Positions 21,240 through 30,542 of a DNA stretch of 35,443 bases are shown piece by piece (position 1 is the stretch's first letter; the number at the start of each line of letters is the position of its first letter). A program made the translations under genes and the position numbers. The notes beneath the pieces were generated by a model. The model ran no database searches. It saw nothing but the letters and a program-made list of their open reading frames with translations, and had not been told where the DNA came from. The stretch spans positions 1-35,443 of the forward strand of contig DDSZ01000016.1 of the NCBI GenBank assembly GCA_002344205.1, given 5' to 3'. The DNA is from Opitutaceae bacterium UBA2377. Its GTDB lineage: Bacteria; Verrucomicrobiota; Verrucomicrobiia; Opitutales; Opitutaceae.

Positions 21240-22871
21240 TTAATGCCTGCCTCTTGGCGGGTTGCCGTTTGCAGCATACCCGGGGATCTTTAGCTCGTCC
21301 ACTTCGTCGATCTGCGCGGGGCTCATGAATTGCGTGGCGTAGCGGAGATAGACTTTGTCGCGGATGAAGATGTCGAAGAGATCGGGGTCCACGTGGCCTT
21401 CGAGGCGGAGCCGGCCGAGGATGTGGAGCGCTTCGCTGAGGGTCTTGCCTTCCTTGTAGGGCCGGTCGCGGGCGGTCAGGGCCTCGAAGATATCGGCGAT
21501 GCCCATGATGCGGGCCTGCACCGACATTTGCTCGCGGGTTAGTCCGCGCGGGTAGCCTTTGCCGTCCATCCGCTCGTGATGGCCGCCGGCGTATTCGGGC
21601 ACGTTCTGGAGGTGCCGCGGCCAGGGCAGCGACTCGAGCATCTCGATCGTGACGTTGATGTGCCGGTTGATGACCTCGCGCTCGGCCGGGGTGAGCGTGC
21701 CCCTGGTGATGGTGAGGTTGAGAACCTCGTCGGGCGTGAGGCAGTCGCGCTCCTCCCCGGTCCCGTCGCGCCAGCGGTATTTCCTGGCGATGGCGTGGAC
21801 GCGCTCGCGGTCCACGGCCCGCATCGCCTCCGCGCCGATATTGCAGGCCCGCAGGAAGGTGAGATCGGCGTCGATCTCCGCGAGGCTGGCGCCCGCCTCG
21901 CCGCCGGTGCGGAGCGCGGTGAGCTCGGCGTCGCGCTTGATGACCTCGAAGCGCGTGGCGATGAGGTCAATCCGGTCGTGAATGGTCTGGAGCTTCGTGG
22001 CCTTGTCCACGATGTGGACCGGCGTGGTGACCTTGCCGCAGTCGTGCAGGAGGCCGGCGATTTTGAGTTCGTAGCGGTCCTTGTCGGTCATGCGCCAGTG
22101 CGCCAGCGGCCCGTGTTCGCTCGCGTGCACGGCCTCGGCCAGCAGCATCGTGAGGATCGGCACACGGTCGCAGTGCCCCGCGGTGTAGGGCGATTTTTCG
22201 TCGATGGCCTTGTTGAGGAGCTTGATGAACGACTCAAACAGGTCCTCCAACTGCTGGAGGAGCAGGCGGTTGGTCAGCGCCATCGCCGCCTGCGATGCGA
22301 GCGACTCGACGAGCCGCACGTCGGTCTCGCTGAAGGGCGCCACGGCACCGGTCGCGGCATCCCGCGCGTTGATGAGCTGAAGGACGCCGATGATGTCGTC
22401 CTCGTGGTTCTTCATCGGCACCGTGAGGAAGGAGGTCGAGCGGTAGCCGGTCTGCCGGTCGAAGGCCTGGGTGCCGGAAAAATCGAAACCCTGCTCGCGG
22501 TAGGCGTCGGCGATGGCGACGGTGCGGCCCTTCAGCGCGGCGAAGGCGGCGACCATCGTCGTGTTCTCGCGGCCGGCCTCATCGCGCAGACGCAGCGGGG
22601 CGAAAGGGATGGCTACACCGGTCGTGCCGCCCATCGCGATGCCCAGCGTGTCGTTGCGGATGATCTCGAACCGCAGGAGACCGGGATCGGCCGCCGTGAG
22701 CCGGTAGAGCGTGCCGCCGTCGGCGCGCGTGATCTGCTTGGCGGCGAGCAGGATGTTCTCCAGCAGACGGTCGAGGTTTTTCTCCTGCGAAAGCGCGATG
22801 CCGATCTGGTTGAGCTCCGCCAACCGGAGAAAAAGGTCATCCGGACTGGCGGTGCTCTGGGGGGCGGGCAT
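21240..22871 (-). CDS. GAF plus HD-GYP protein, probable cyclic-di-GMP phosphodiesterase, with an internal insertion
   Basis: A 543-residue cytoplasmic signalling protein. A GAF sensor domain (about 15-205) precedes an HD-GYP domain. Seen motifs are the metal-binding HDCGK (276-280), SPYTAGHCDRV (227-237) and HHERMDGKGYP (431-441). HD-GYP domains hydrolyse cyclic-di-GMP or related dinucleotides. About 150 residues separate HDCGK from HHERMDGKGYP, where about 50 are usual, so there is an insertion of roughly 90-100 residues (near 313-395) with its own helical pattern. The gene lies 38 bases downstream of the NtrC-type regulator and is probably in its operon. All catalytic motifs are intact, so enzyme activity is plausible. 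Confidence 0.87.
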   Translation of the reverse strand: MPAPQSTASPDDLFLRLAELNQIGIALSQEKNLDRLLENILLAAKQITRADGGTLYRLTAADPGLLRFEIIRNDTLGIAMGGTTGVAIPFAPLRLRDEAGRENTTMVAAFAALKGRTVAIADAYREQGFDFSGTQAFDRQTGYRSTSFLTVPMKNHEDDIIGVLQLINARDAATGAVAPFSETDVRLVESLASQAAMALTNRLLLQQLEDLFESFIKLLNKAIDEKSPYTAGHCDRVPILTMLLAEAVHASEHGPLAHWRMTDKDRYELKIAGLLHDCGKVTTPVHIVDKATKLQTIHDRIDLIATRFEVIKRDAELTALRTGGEAGASLAEIDADLTFLRACNIGAEAMRAVDRERVHAIARKYRWRDGTGEERDCLTPDEVLNLTITRGTLTPAEREVINRHINVTIEMLESLPWPRHLQNVPEYAGGHHERMDGKGYPRGLTREQMSVQARIMGIADIFEALTARDRPYKEGKTLSEALHILGRLRLEGHVDPDLFDIFIRDKVYLRYATQFMSPAQIDEVDELKIPGYAANGNPPRGRH

Positions 22872-22909
22872 GCGGCGAGTGAAGCATGAAGCGCGCCGCT
22901 ATCAACCGG

Positions 22910-24337
<1,428 letters not shown>

Positions 24338-24398
24338 GGTGGAAGGCGCGGTCAAAATGGCGCTGGCGGAACCGCGCAGGGCGGCTTTGTTAAGGCCC

Positions 24399-25160
24399 AT
24401 GTCGCGTTGGTCAATGAACTTGTTCCGCATCCGGGGGATTCAGCTCGAGGTGCACGCGACCTTTTTCCTGCTGCTCGCCTATGTCGGGCACCTTGGCTGG
24501 CAGGAAGCCGGCGGGCCGGGACTGGCGTGGAACCTGACCACCGTGTCGGCGTTTTTTGTCTGCGTGGTGCTGCACGAGCTGGGCCACAGCTTCATGGCGC
24601 TGCGTTACGGGATCGGCGTCCGCCGCATCCTGCTGATGCCGATCGGCGGCATGGCGGAGATGGACTCGATCCCGCGCGAACCGGGCCGGGAGCTGTTGAT
24701 GACGCTGGCGGGGCCGGCGGTAAACTTCCTCATCGCCGGGCTGTTGTGGCCGGTGATCGGCCTGCTGCCCGACCTGATTTATTACCATTCGTGGCAGGGA
24801 CTCATTTACCAGGTCTTCGTCGCCAACCTTGTGATGGGCGTCTTCAACCTCGTGCCGGTCTTTCCGATGGATGGCGGGCGCATCCTGCGGGCGATCCTCG
24901 CGGCGCGGCTCCCCTACCTGAAGGCCACCTTCATTGCCGCCACGCTGGGCAAGGTGCTGTCTTTGGCCGGCATCGCGGTGATGTTGTTCTGGTTCGATTC
25001 GCCGCGCTATCTCGGTGCCCTGCTCTTCCTGTTCATTTACATGGCCGGGAATGCCGAATACCGGGCCGTCCGCCGCCGCGAACAGGAGGATGCGGCGTGG
25101 CGTGCGATGCTCGTCCGGCTCTACGCCCGGCCCCCGGCCGAGCCGCCGGTCCTGCGCTGA
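24399..25160 (+). CDS. M50 family site-2-type metalloprotease
   Basis: A 253-residue integral membrane zinc protease of the small SpoIVFB/Rv-type S2P group, which cleaves membrane-embedded regulators. The zinc motif HELGH is at 59-63, and the third ligand motif [11 protein letters not shown] (150-160) carries Asp158. Both lie in hydrophobic segments. The N-terminal [17 protein letters not shown] is typical of this group. ATG 24399 has an AAGG element 5 bases upstream; ATG 24414 is an alternative. There is no C-terminal CBS domain. It is divergent from the NtrC-type gene across 61 bases and converges on the permease gene, with only 4 bases between the two stop codons. Confidence 0.9.
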   Translation: MSRWSMNLFRIRGIQLEVHATFFLLLAYVGHLGWQEAGGPGLAWNLTTVSAFFVCVVLHELGHSFMALRYGIGVRRILLMPIGGMAEMDSIPREPGRELLMTLAGPAVNFLIAGLLWPVIGLLPDLIYYHSWQGLIYQVFVANLVMGVFNLVPVFPMDGGRILRAILAARLPYLKATFIAATLGKVLSLAGIAVMLFWFDSPRYLGALLFLFIYMAGNAEYRAVRRREQEDAAWRAMLVRLYARPPAEPPVLR

Positions 25161-25164
25161 CAAC

Positions 25165-27600
25165 CTACAGGCTGCGCAGGCAGTCGGCAGGCTTGATGGC
25201 GCGCAACCGGCTGAGACTGGGCACCGTTGCCAGCATCGACACCAGCAGGATCGCCGCGCCAACAACGAGGTAGGTCGCCGCGTCGCGCGCGGCCACGCCG
25301 TAAAGCATCGCTCCGAGCGTGTGCATGGCCGCGGCCGCGACGACGAGTCCCGCCAGCACGCCGCCGGCGGCCGTCAGCACATGGTCCCGGGCAAACCGCA
25401 GCCACAGCCGGCCGGGCTCGATGCCCAGCGCGAGGCGGATGCCGAATTCGCGACTGCGCTGGAGGATCTGCGAGACGGTGATGCTGTAAACCCCGACGGC
25501 GCACAACAGGCAGGCGGCGATCGCAAACACCGTGGTCAGGTGGGTCGAGAGCCGGATGAACCCGAGCTGCAGGTCGAGCTGGTGTTCGATCGAATCAGGA
25601 AAATATGGCACGACCCGCGGGTCCACGCGCCAGACCGCCTCGTTGATCTCCTTGGTCGCCGGCAACGCCTGCAGCCCGCCCGCCAACAGGAACAGCGTCG
25701 AGGGAGTCCAGCTCATGAACGGCACATGAATGAAGTCGTTGTTGGCCGTCTGCGGACCGGAGGCCTGGAAATCCCGGGTGACGCCGCGCACGACGGTGAG
25801 GTGGCTCGGCTGCTCCGGCCGCATCCAGTGAAAGCGCAGGTAGAGCGCCTCGCCCACGGCACTCCGTCCGGGCCACAGCCGGCGCGCGAGCGATTCGTTG
25901 AGAATCACGTAAAACGGGTCCCCCTCTTTCCATTCCCGCGGGAAGGTCGCGCCATCCACAAAAGGCACGTTGAGCGCGGCGAAGAAGCCCTCGGTGATCG
26001 CCGAGGTGAAGGCGAGGCCATCCTCGGTTTCGCGGGCGAGCGTCCCCGGGTCTGTCGCATACCGGGTGCGGGCCGGTGAACTGTAGCAGAGCGGCATGTC
26101 GAGCACCGCCGCCCCGCGCACGCCGGGGATGCGTTCGACCTCGGTCACAATCCGGCGAAACAACGCCAGCCGGTCCGGCTGCTCGGGCAGCTCCACGCGC
26201 GGGATGTCGATCTTGCCGAGAAAGGTCCTGGCCGCGTCGTAGCCGCGCTGCTCCGCGCCCAGTTGCCGGTTCGACTGCAGGAGCAGGCCCGCGGCGATGC
26301 CCAGCACGGTGAGCATCGCGATCTGCCCGAGGATCAGCGTGCGGCGCCACAGGGCGCGGCCGGTCCCCCGGCTGGCACCGGCGCCGGCCCGGATGATTTC
26401 CTCCGGTTTCGCCGTCAACAGGTAAGCCGCCGGCACGATCACCGCCACCAGCGCGGAGGCCAGGGCCAGCGCCGCCGCCATCGCCGCATGGTGCCAGGCG
26501 AATTCAAATTTCAGCCAATACGGCGCCAGCATCGTCTCGAAGGCCCCGTGCACATGCGGCGATCCGACCCACAGCACCCCGAGGCTGATCACCGCCGCCA
26601 GGCCGGCGACTAGGGCAACCTGGAAGCAGACGTTGCGGATGGCCGCCCCGCGTGGCAGGCCGAGCGACAAGATCGCGGCCAGCTCCGCGCTGCGGCCGAA
26701 GAAATCGATCATCACGAGGTTGGCGGCGTTTGCGCAACTGATGAGGACGAAAAGCAGCGAAAGGGAGAACAGGATCAACGCGCTCCGGTGCATGTAGCCC
26801 AGCAGGTTGAACTCGCGCAGCGGCGTGACGGTCACGTGCTGTCCGCGCCGGGCCGCGCGGGTGTTGGGGCCGCGGCCGTCGAGGATCAACTGCAGGTCCT
26901 GCTGCGCGCGGAGGGCACTCACCCCGGGCTTGAGCCGCACGAGTCCCTCGAAGCAGTTGTTGTCCTCCGGCCACTGGTATTCCCAGATGTTGAAGCCGGT
27001 GGGCAGCCACACCTCCTGCTCGTTGGGGAAACGGAAGGAAGCCGGCAGCACGCCCACGACCGCGGCGTCGTAGCCATCCACCCGCAGCACGCGGCCGACG
27101 ATGTCGGGGTCCGCGTTGAAGCGCTGCCGCCAGGTGCGCTCGCTCAGGAGGAGCACCGGCGCGCAGCCGATCCGGTCCTCGTCCGCCGTGAACAGGCGGC
27201 CGAGCAGCGGCTGGGCGCCCATCAGGCGCAGGGACTCGCTGGAAAGCAGCGCGCCGAGATAACGCTGCGCCGACTCCTCGGTTGCGATGAAGATGGAGCG
27301 GTAAAGCGAGACGAGCGTGAACTCCGCAAACACCGTCTGCGTGGCCTGCCATGCCTCTGCATCGTTGCGGGAGATCATGTTCGGCTTCGCGCCCGGGGTC
27401 TTGGCGATCAGGTTGACGACATGGAATTCACCCTTGGGGTCAAAGGAAGGGTGCTTGAGGTAGATCGTGTGGAACAGCGACCAACTGAGCAGCGAGAGGG
27501 CCACCGAGACGGTGAAAGTCGCCAGCAGGAGCCCCGTCTGCGTGCGCCGCCGCCACAATCGCTTGAGCGCGAGGATGAATTCGTAGGTCAACACGCTCAT
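25165..27600 (-). CDS. MacB/FtsX-type ABC transporter permease, orphan
   Basis: An 811-residue permease of the MacB_PCD/FtsX kind. An N-terminal membrane segment (about 22-47) leads into a long periplasmic core domain (about 60-275). Membrane segments then follow near 280-300, 330-350, 375-405 and 430-448, with a second periplasmic domain (about 470-690) and a final FtsX set of three segments (about 700-805) with the usual SREFGIRLALG motif. The duplicated MacB-FtsX plan matches the fused permeases abundant in Acidobacteria and Verrucomicrobia. No ATPase gene is adjacent, so it must use one from elsewhere. Transport of peptides or lipoproteins is possible, but the substrate is unknown. Confidence 0.85.
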   Translation of the reverse strand: MSVLTYEFILALKRLWRRRTQTGLLLATFTVSVALSLLSWSLFHTIYLKHPSFDPKGEFHVVNLIAKTPGAKPNMISRNDAEAWQATQTVFAEFTLVSLYRSIFIATEESAQRYLGALLSSESLRLMGAQPLLGRLFTADEDRIGCAPVLLLSERTWRQRFNADPDIVGRVLRVDGYDAAVVGVLPASFRFPNEQEVWLPTGFNIWEYQWPEDNNCFEGLVRLKPGVSALRAQQDLQLILDGRGPNTRAARRGQHVTVTPLREFNLLGYMHRSALILFSLSLLFVLISCANAANLVMIDFFGRSAELAAILSLGLPRGAAIRNVCFQVALVAGLAAVISLGVLWVGSPHVHGAFETMLAPYWLKFEFAWHHAAMAAALALASALVAVIVPAAYLLTAKPEEIIRAGAGASRGTGRALWRRTLILGQIAMLTVLGIAAGLLLQSNRQLGAEQRGYDAARTFLGKIDIPRVELPEQPDRLALFRRIVTEVERIPGVRGAAVLDMPLCYSSPARTRYATDPGTLARETEDGLAFTSAITEGFFAALNVPFVDGATFPREWKEGDPFYVILNESLARRLWPGRSAVGEALYLRFHWMRPEQPSHLTVVRGVTRDFQASGPQTANNDFIHVPFMSWTPSTLFLLAGGLQALPATKEINEAVWRVDPRVVPYFPDSIEHQLDLQLGFIRLSTHLTTVFAIAACLLCAVGVYSITVSQILQRSREFGIRLALGIEPGRLWLRFARDHVLTAAGGVLAGLVVAAAAMHTLGAMLYGVAARDAATYLVVGAAILLVSMLATVPSLSRLRAIKPADCLRSL

Positions 27601-27728
27601 GGGGTGCCCTCAGTCAACGGCACATCCGCCGCCGGGCGCAACCCCCGTGTCGGTGTTGGTTGAAAATATACGCACCAGTGGCACCACTTTGCTCTGTCCG
27701 CCCGGGACGCTTTCGCTACAACCATCAC

Positions 27729-28115
27729 ATGCTTCGCACCGGCATTCTCAACCCCCACGTGCTCGACCTCGTCGCGCGCATCCGCCACACCAACACCTTG
27801 GTCATCGCCGACCGCGGTTTCCCGTTCTGGCCGCAGATCGAGACCGTGGATCTGTCCCTCGTGGACGATGTGCCCACCGTGCTGCAGGTTTTCGACGCCC
27901 TCGCCGCCAATTTCGTCATCGGCCGGGTGTGGACGGCGCGCGAGTTCAAGACCCACAACTCCCCTGCCCGGCTCGCCGCGCTGCAAAAATGCGCCGGGGA
28001 CCGGCTGGTTTTTGAGCCGCATGTCGCCTTTAAGAAACGGGTGCCCTCCGCCATCGGCCTGATCCGCACCGGCGACACCATTCCCTACGCCAACCTGATT
28101 CTCGAGTCCGCCTGA
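27729..28115 (+). CDS. RbsD/FucU-family sugar mutarotase-like protein
   Basis: A 128-residue protein of the RbsD/FucU family, which interconverts sugar anomers (D-ribose pyranase or L-fucose mutarotase). The family opening GILNPHVLDLVARIRHTNTLVIADRG in parts contains His20 and Asp28. The C-terminus has His98 (EPHVAFK), Tyr120 and Asn122 (RTGDTIPYANLIL). These sit at the same positions as the catalytic residues I recall for Bacillus RbsD. It is followed after 9 bases by an aldo/keto reductase and then a zinc dehydrogenase, so it probably supplies the right anomer to a sugar dehydrogenase. Ribose, fucose or another sugar cannot be told apart. ATG 27729 is used; upstream codons are not conserved-looking. 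Confidence 0.85.
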   Translation: MLRTGILNPHVLDLVARIRHTNTLVIADRGFPFWPQIETVDLSLVDDVPTVLQVFDALAANFVIGRVWTAREFKTHNSPARLAALQKCAGDRLVFEPHVAFKKRVPSAIGLIRTGDTIPYANLILESA

Positions 28116-28124
28116 GCGGCCGTC

Positions 28125-29072
28125 ATGCAATACCGCCCGCTTGGTCGCACCGGCCTGAAGGTATCTGCTCTGAGCTTTGGCGGCTCCTCGCTCGGTGCCG
28201 TCTTCCGGCCCACCGATGACGCCGAATCCATCCGCACCGTTCACGCCGCGCTGGACCTCGGCATCAACTTCATCGATGTGTCCCCCGGTTACGGTCGGGC
28301 TGAGGAGGTTCTGGGCCGGGCGCTGAAGGACATTCCGCGCGAGCGCTATTGCTTGGCGACCAAGGTAGGCGTGTATGCCGGCGAAGGCACAAATTTTTCC
28401 GCCGACCGGGTGCGTCGCGGCTTCGAGCAGAGCTGCCGGCTCCTTGGCACCGACCGCATCGACCTGCTGCAATGCCACGACATCGAGTTCGCCGACCTCG
28501 ACCAGATCGTGCATGAAACGCTGCCCTTGCTGCTGGAGCTGAAGGCGGCCGGCCGTATCGGTCATGTCGGTATCACCGGATTGCCGCTGAAAATCTTCCC
28601 CGCCGTCATCGACCGGGTGCCGCCCGGCACGGTGGAAACGATTCTTTCGTTCTGTCACTACGAGCTCAACGACACCTCGCTGGAGCCGCTGCTGCCCTAC
28701 TTGGCCGACCGCGGCGTTGGCGTGATCAACGCCTCGCCCACCGGCATGGGCCTGCTCACCCCGCGCGGCGTCCCGGCCTGGCACCCCGCCCCGCCCGCCA
28801 TCGTCGCGGGCTGCCGCCGGGCGGTGGAGTATTGCCAGTCCATCGGCGTCGATGTGGTGAAACTCGCGGTGCAGTTTGCCGTCGGCCATCCGGGGATCGC
28901 GACCACGCTCATTGGCACGGCCAATCCCTACAACATCCGCAAAAATATCGCCTATGCCGAGGAGCCGGCGGACCAAGCATTGATCGCCAAGGTCCGGGAG
29001 ATCCTGCGCCCGATCCACAACCACAACTTCACCCGCGGCCGGCCGGAAAATCGCGACCCCATTCTCGCCTGA
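28125..29072 (+). CDS. Aldo/keto reductase, L-galactose/L-fucose dehydrogenase-like
   Basis: A 315-residue NAD(P)-dependent aldo/keto reductase. The tetrad is visible as Asp51 and Tyr56 (DVSPGYG), Lys80 (LATKVG) and His118 (QCHD). The opening YRPLGRTGLKVSALSFGGSSLG (in two parts, 3-24) and the coenzyme-site segment near TLIGTANPYNIRKNI are typical. Overall it resembles the group that includes plant L-galactose dehydrogenase and bacterial L-fucose or D-threo-aldose dehydrogenases, which oxidise aldoses to lactones. Lying between an RbsD/FucU-like gene and a zinc dehydrogenase (1 base upstream of it), it probably performs the first oxidation of a free sugar. The exact sugar is inferred. Confidence 0.85.
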   Translation: MQYRPLGRTGLKVSALSFGGSSLGAVFRPTDDAESIRTVHAALDLGINFIDVSPGYGRAEEVLGRALKDIPRERYCLATKVGVYAGEGTNFSADRVRRGFEQSCRLLGTDRIDLLQCHDIEFADLDQIVHETLPLLLELKAAGRIGHVGITGLPLKIFPAVIDRVPPGTVETILSFCHYELNDTSLEPLLPYLADRGVGVINASPTGMGLLTPRGVPAWHPAPPAIVAGCRRAVEYCQSIGVDVVKLAVQFAVGHPGIATTLIGTANPYNIRKNIAYAEEPADQALIAKVREILRPIHNHNFTRGRPENRDPILA

Positions 29073-29073
29073 A

Positions 29074-30093
29074 ATGCGCACGCTGGTTCTCGAGGCTCCC
29101 GGGCGGCTCGTTGACACCACGACCGCGGAGCCGTCCGCGCCCGGTTCGGGCGAGGCCTTGGTGCAAGTCCGCCGGATCGGGGTTTGCGGCACGGACCTGC
29201 ACGCCTATCGCGGCCGGCAGCCGTTTTTCACCTATCCGCGCATTCTCGGCCACGAACTCGGCGTGGAGGTGCTGGCGGTCGGCAGCGAGGTCACGACGAT
29301 GCGGCCCGGCGACCGGTGTGCGGTCGAGCCCTACCTCAACTGCGGTGGCTGTATCGCTTGCCGGCGCGGCAAGCCGAACTGCTGCCGGACCTTGCAGGTC
29401 CTCGGGGTGCATATCGACGGCGGCCATCGCGAACGCATCGTTGTCCCCGCAAACAAGCTGCACGCTTCCGCTCGGCTGACCTTGGACCAACTCGCACTGG
29501 TTGAAACGCTCGGCATCGGCGCACACGCCGTCAGTCGCGCCGGGATTGAGGCCGGTGAGACCGTCGCCGTGCTCGGAGCCGGTCCGATCGGGCTGGCGGT
29601 CATGCAGTTTGCGCGTGAGGCCGGTGCCCGGGTCATTGCCGTGGATGTGAGTCCGCCCCGGCTGGACTTTGTCCGCACGCGCCTTGGGGTGGATGCGGTG
29701 GTGAACGCGGCCACCGACGATGTCGGCAAACGGTTCGCGGGGCTTACGGACGGTGAGATGCCGACCGCGGTGTTCGACGCCACCGGCAGCGTGCAGTCCA
29801 TGAATGCCGCCTTTGCCCTCCCCGCGCCCGGCGGCCGGCTGGTCTTTGTCGGCCTCACCCGGGAAAATGTGTCGTTCAGCGATCCCGAGCTGCACCGGCG
29901 CGAGCTCACGGTGCTGGCCAGCCGCAACGCCCTGCCCGGCGATTTCCCGCGCATCATCGGCCTCATCGAGGCCGGCCGCATCGACACCACCCCATGGATC
30001 ACGCACCGCGCGGCCATCAAGGAAGCGCCTGTGCATTTCGACAGTTGGACCCGGCCCGAGACCGGCGTCATCAAGGCCATGATCGAGGTTTGA
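29074..30093 (+). CDS. Zinc-dependent medium-chain alcohol/sugar dehydrogenase
   Basis: A 339-residue medium-chain dehydrogenase. The catalytic zinc ligands are Cys38 (GVCGTDLH), His60 and Glu61 (GHELG). The structural zinc cysteines are Cys90, Cys93, Cys96 and Cys104. The NAD motif VLGAGPIGLAV is at 166-176. Its style is that of sorbitol, threonine or galactitol dehydrogenases, which oxidise a secondary hydroxyl of a polyol or sugar acid. It is the last gene of the RbsD-AKR-ADH cassette, 1 base after the AKR stop codon. In such a pathway it could oxidise a keto-deoxy acid or polyol intermediate. The substrate is unknown. Confidence 0.88.
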   Translation: MRTLVLEAPGRLVDTTTAEPSAPGSGEALVQVRRIGVCGTDLHAYRGRQPFFTYPRILGHELGVEVLAVGSEVTTMRPGDRCAVEPYLNCGGCIACRRGKPNCCRTLQVLGVHIDGGHRERIVVPANKLHASARLTLDQLALVETLGIGAHAVSRAGIEAGETVAVLGAGPIGLAVMQFAREAGARVIAVDVSPPRLDFVRTRLGVDAVVNAATDDVGKRFAGLTDGEMPTAVFDATGSVQSMNAAFALPAPGGRLVFVGLTRENVSFSDPELHRRELTVLASRNALPGDFPRIIGLIEAGRIDTTPWITHRAAIKEAPVHFDSWTRPETGVIKAMIEV

Positions 30094-30122
30094 ACGGGCG
30101 GCTACAGCGTTTGGGCGCAAAA

Positions 30123-30144
30123 AAGCCCCGCCGGAGCGGGGCTT
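30123..30144. terminator. Intrinsic terminator hairpin, stronger on the minus strand
   Basis: AAGCCCCGC (30123-30131) and GCGGGGCTT (30136-30144) pair with loop CGGA. On the minus strand the stem is followed by a run of six T (plus-strand A run 30119-30124, overlapping the stem), a good intrinsic terminator. On the plus strand it is followed by AATTGG, which could still end the zinc dehydrogenase transcript. The tRNA-like end lies directly upstream on the minus strand. Confidence 0.7.
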
Positions 30145-30147
30145 AAT

Positions 30148-30167
30148 TGGTGGACCCTAGCGGGACC
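30148..30167 (-). other. tRNA- or tmRNA-like 3' end without the rest of the gene
   Basis: The minus strand ends in GGGTCCCGCTAGGGTCCACCA-type sequence (30168-30148), carrying an encoded CCA, a discriminator A and acceptor-like and T-stem-like bases. A terminator follows three bases on. No matching 5' acceptor strand (GGACCCT on the minus strand, AGGGTCC on the plus strand) is found within 100 bases upstream. It could be what remains at an integration site or of a deleted tRNA/tmRNA gene. The T-loop is not canonical, so this stays tentative. Confidence 0.35.
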
Positions 30168-30194
30168 CATAATAACATAGGTAATCAGCGACAT

Positions 30195-30214
30195 GGTTGC
30201 TGTTGGTTGCTGTT
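30195..30214. repeat. 10-base perfect tandem duplication
   Basis: GGTTGCTGTT occurs twice head to tail (30195-30204 and 30205-30214), inside the AT-rich segment that follows the tRNA-like end. Origin and role are unknown. Confidence 0.6.
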
Positions 30215-30452
30215 AAAAACGACATTTGTTAACCGATATGGCACTGAATGTGAAAACCTACCGACCACTAAGAATTTTATTCCACATACCATGCGCATGC
30301 CATTGCGGGAGGGCATGATCGGCGGGCCGGCGCATCTCAATTCAATTTGAAATAAGGCGGCGGATTTGGCCACGGAGGCGCGGAGATCAGGAATGGGGTT
30401 CCGCCGGCGCCAAAACCATGGCGGACAAGCAGGCGGGTATGGAGCGATACGC

Positions 30453-30480
30453 GCGGCCCGCCCGGAGGTCGGACCCTACC
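30453..30480. repeat. 28-base dispersed repeat, copy 2
   Basis: It is identical to 17035-17062 at 24 of 28 positions, with the shared ending CGGACCCTACC. The substitutions break the perfect stem seen in copy 1. Two inverted heptamer units (TTAAGCG 30497-30503 and GTAAGCG 30504-30510) lie just downstream, as in the other repeat-rich gap. Confidence 0.55.
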
Positions 30481-30542
30481 CGGGTGGCTGGAAGTTTTAA
30501 GCGGTAAGCGAGAACCTTGAGGCGGTTTCGGACGATGGTGGT

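Larger units (their letters stand above)
30094..30542. other. Gene-free stretch with a tRNA-like end, AT-rich insert and repeats
   Basis: This gap of about 450 bases lies between convergent genes. From left to right it holds a terminator hairpin, a tRNA/tmRNA-like 3' end, an AT-rich segment (about 30160-30300) unlike its GC-rich surroundings with a 10-base tandem duplication, the second copy of the 28-base repeat and two inverted heptamer units. Small reading frames at 30147-30350 (+) and 30185-30373 (-) have no recognisable protein features. Confidence 0.6.

Noticed and set aside
21576..22889. Long antisense reading frame (437 residues) over the HD-GYP gene
   Set aside because: GC-rich genes often leave long open frames on the other strand; the composition is unlike a protein, and the sense frame has clear catalytic motifs.
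27597..29192. 531-residue antisense frame over the RbsD/AKR cassette
   Set aside because: The sense frames carry RbsD and AKR active-site residues, while the antisense translation has no recognisable features.
30147..30373. Small reading frames on both strands in the AT-rich segment
   Set aside because: They begin within the tRNA-like end or repeat sequence, show no protein family features and have no ribosome binding site.
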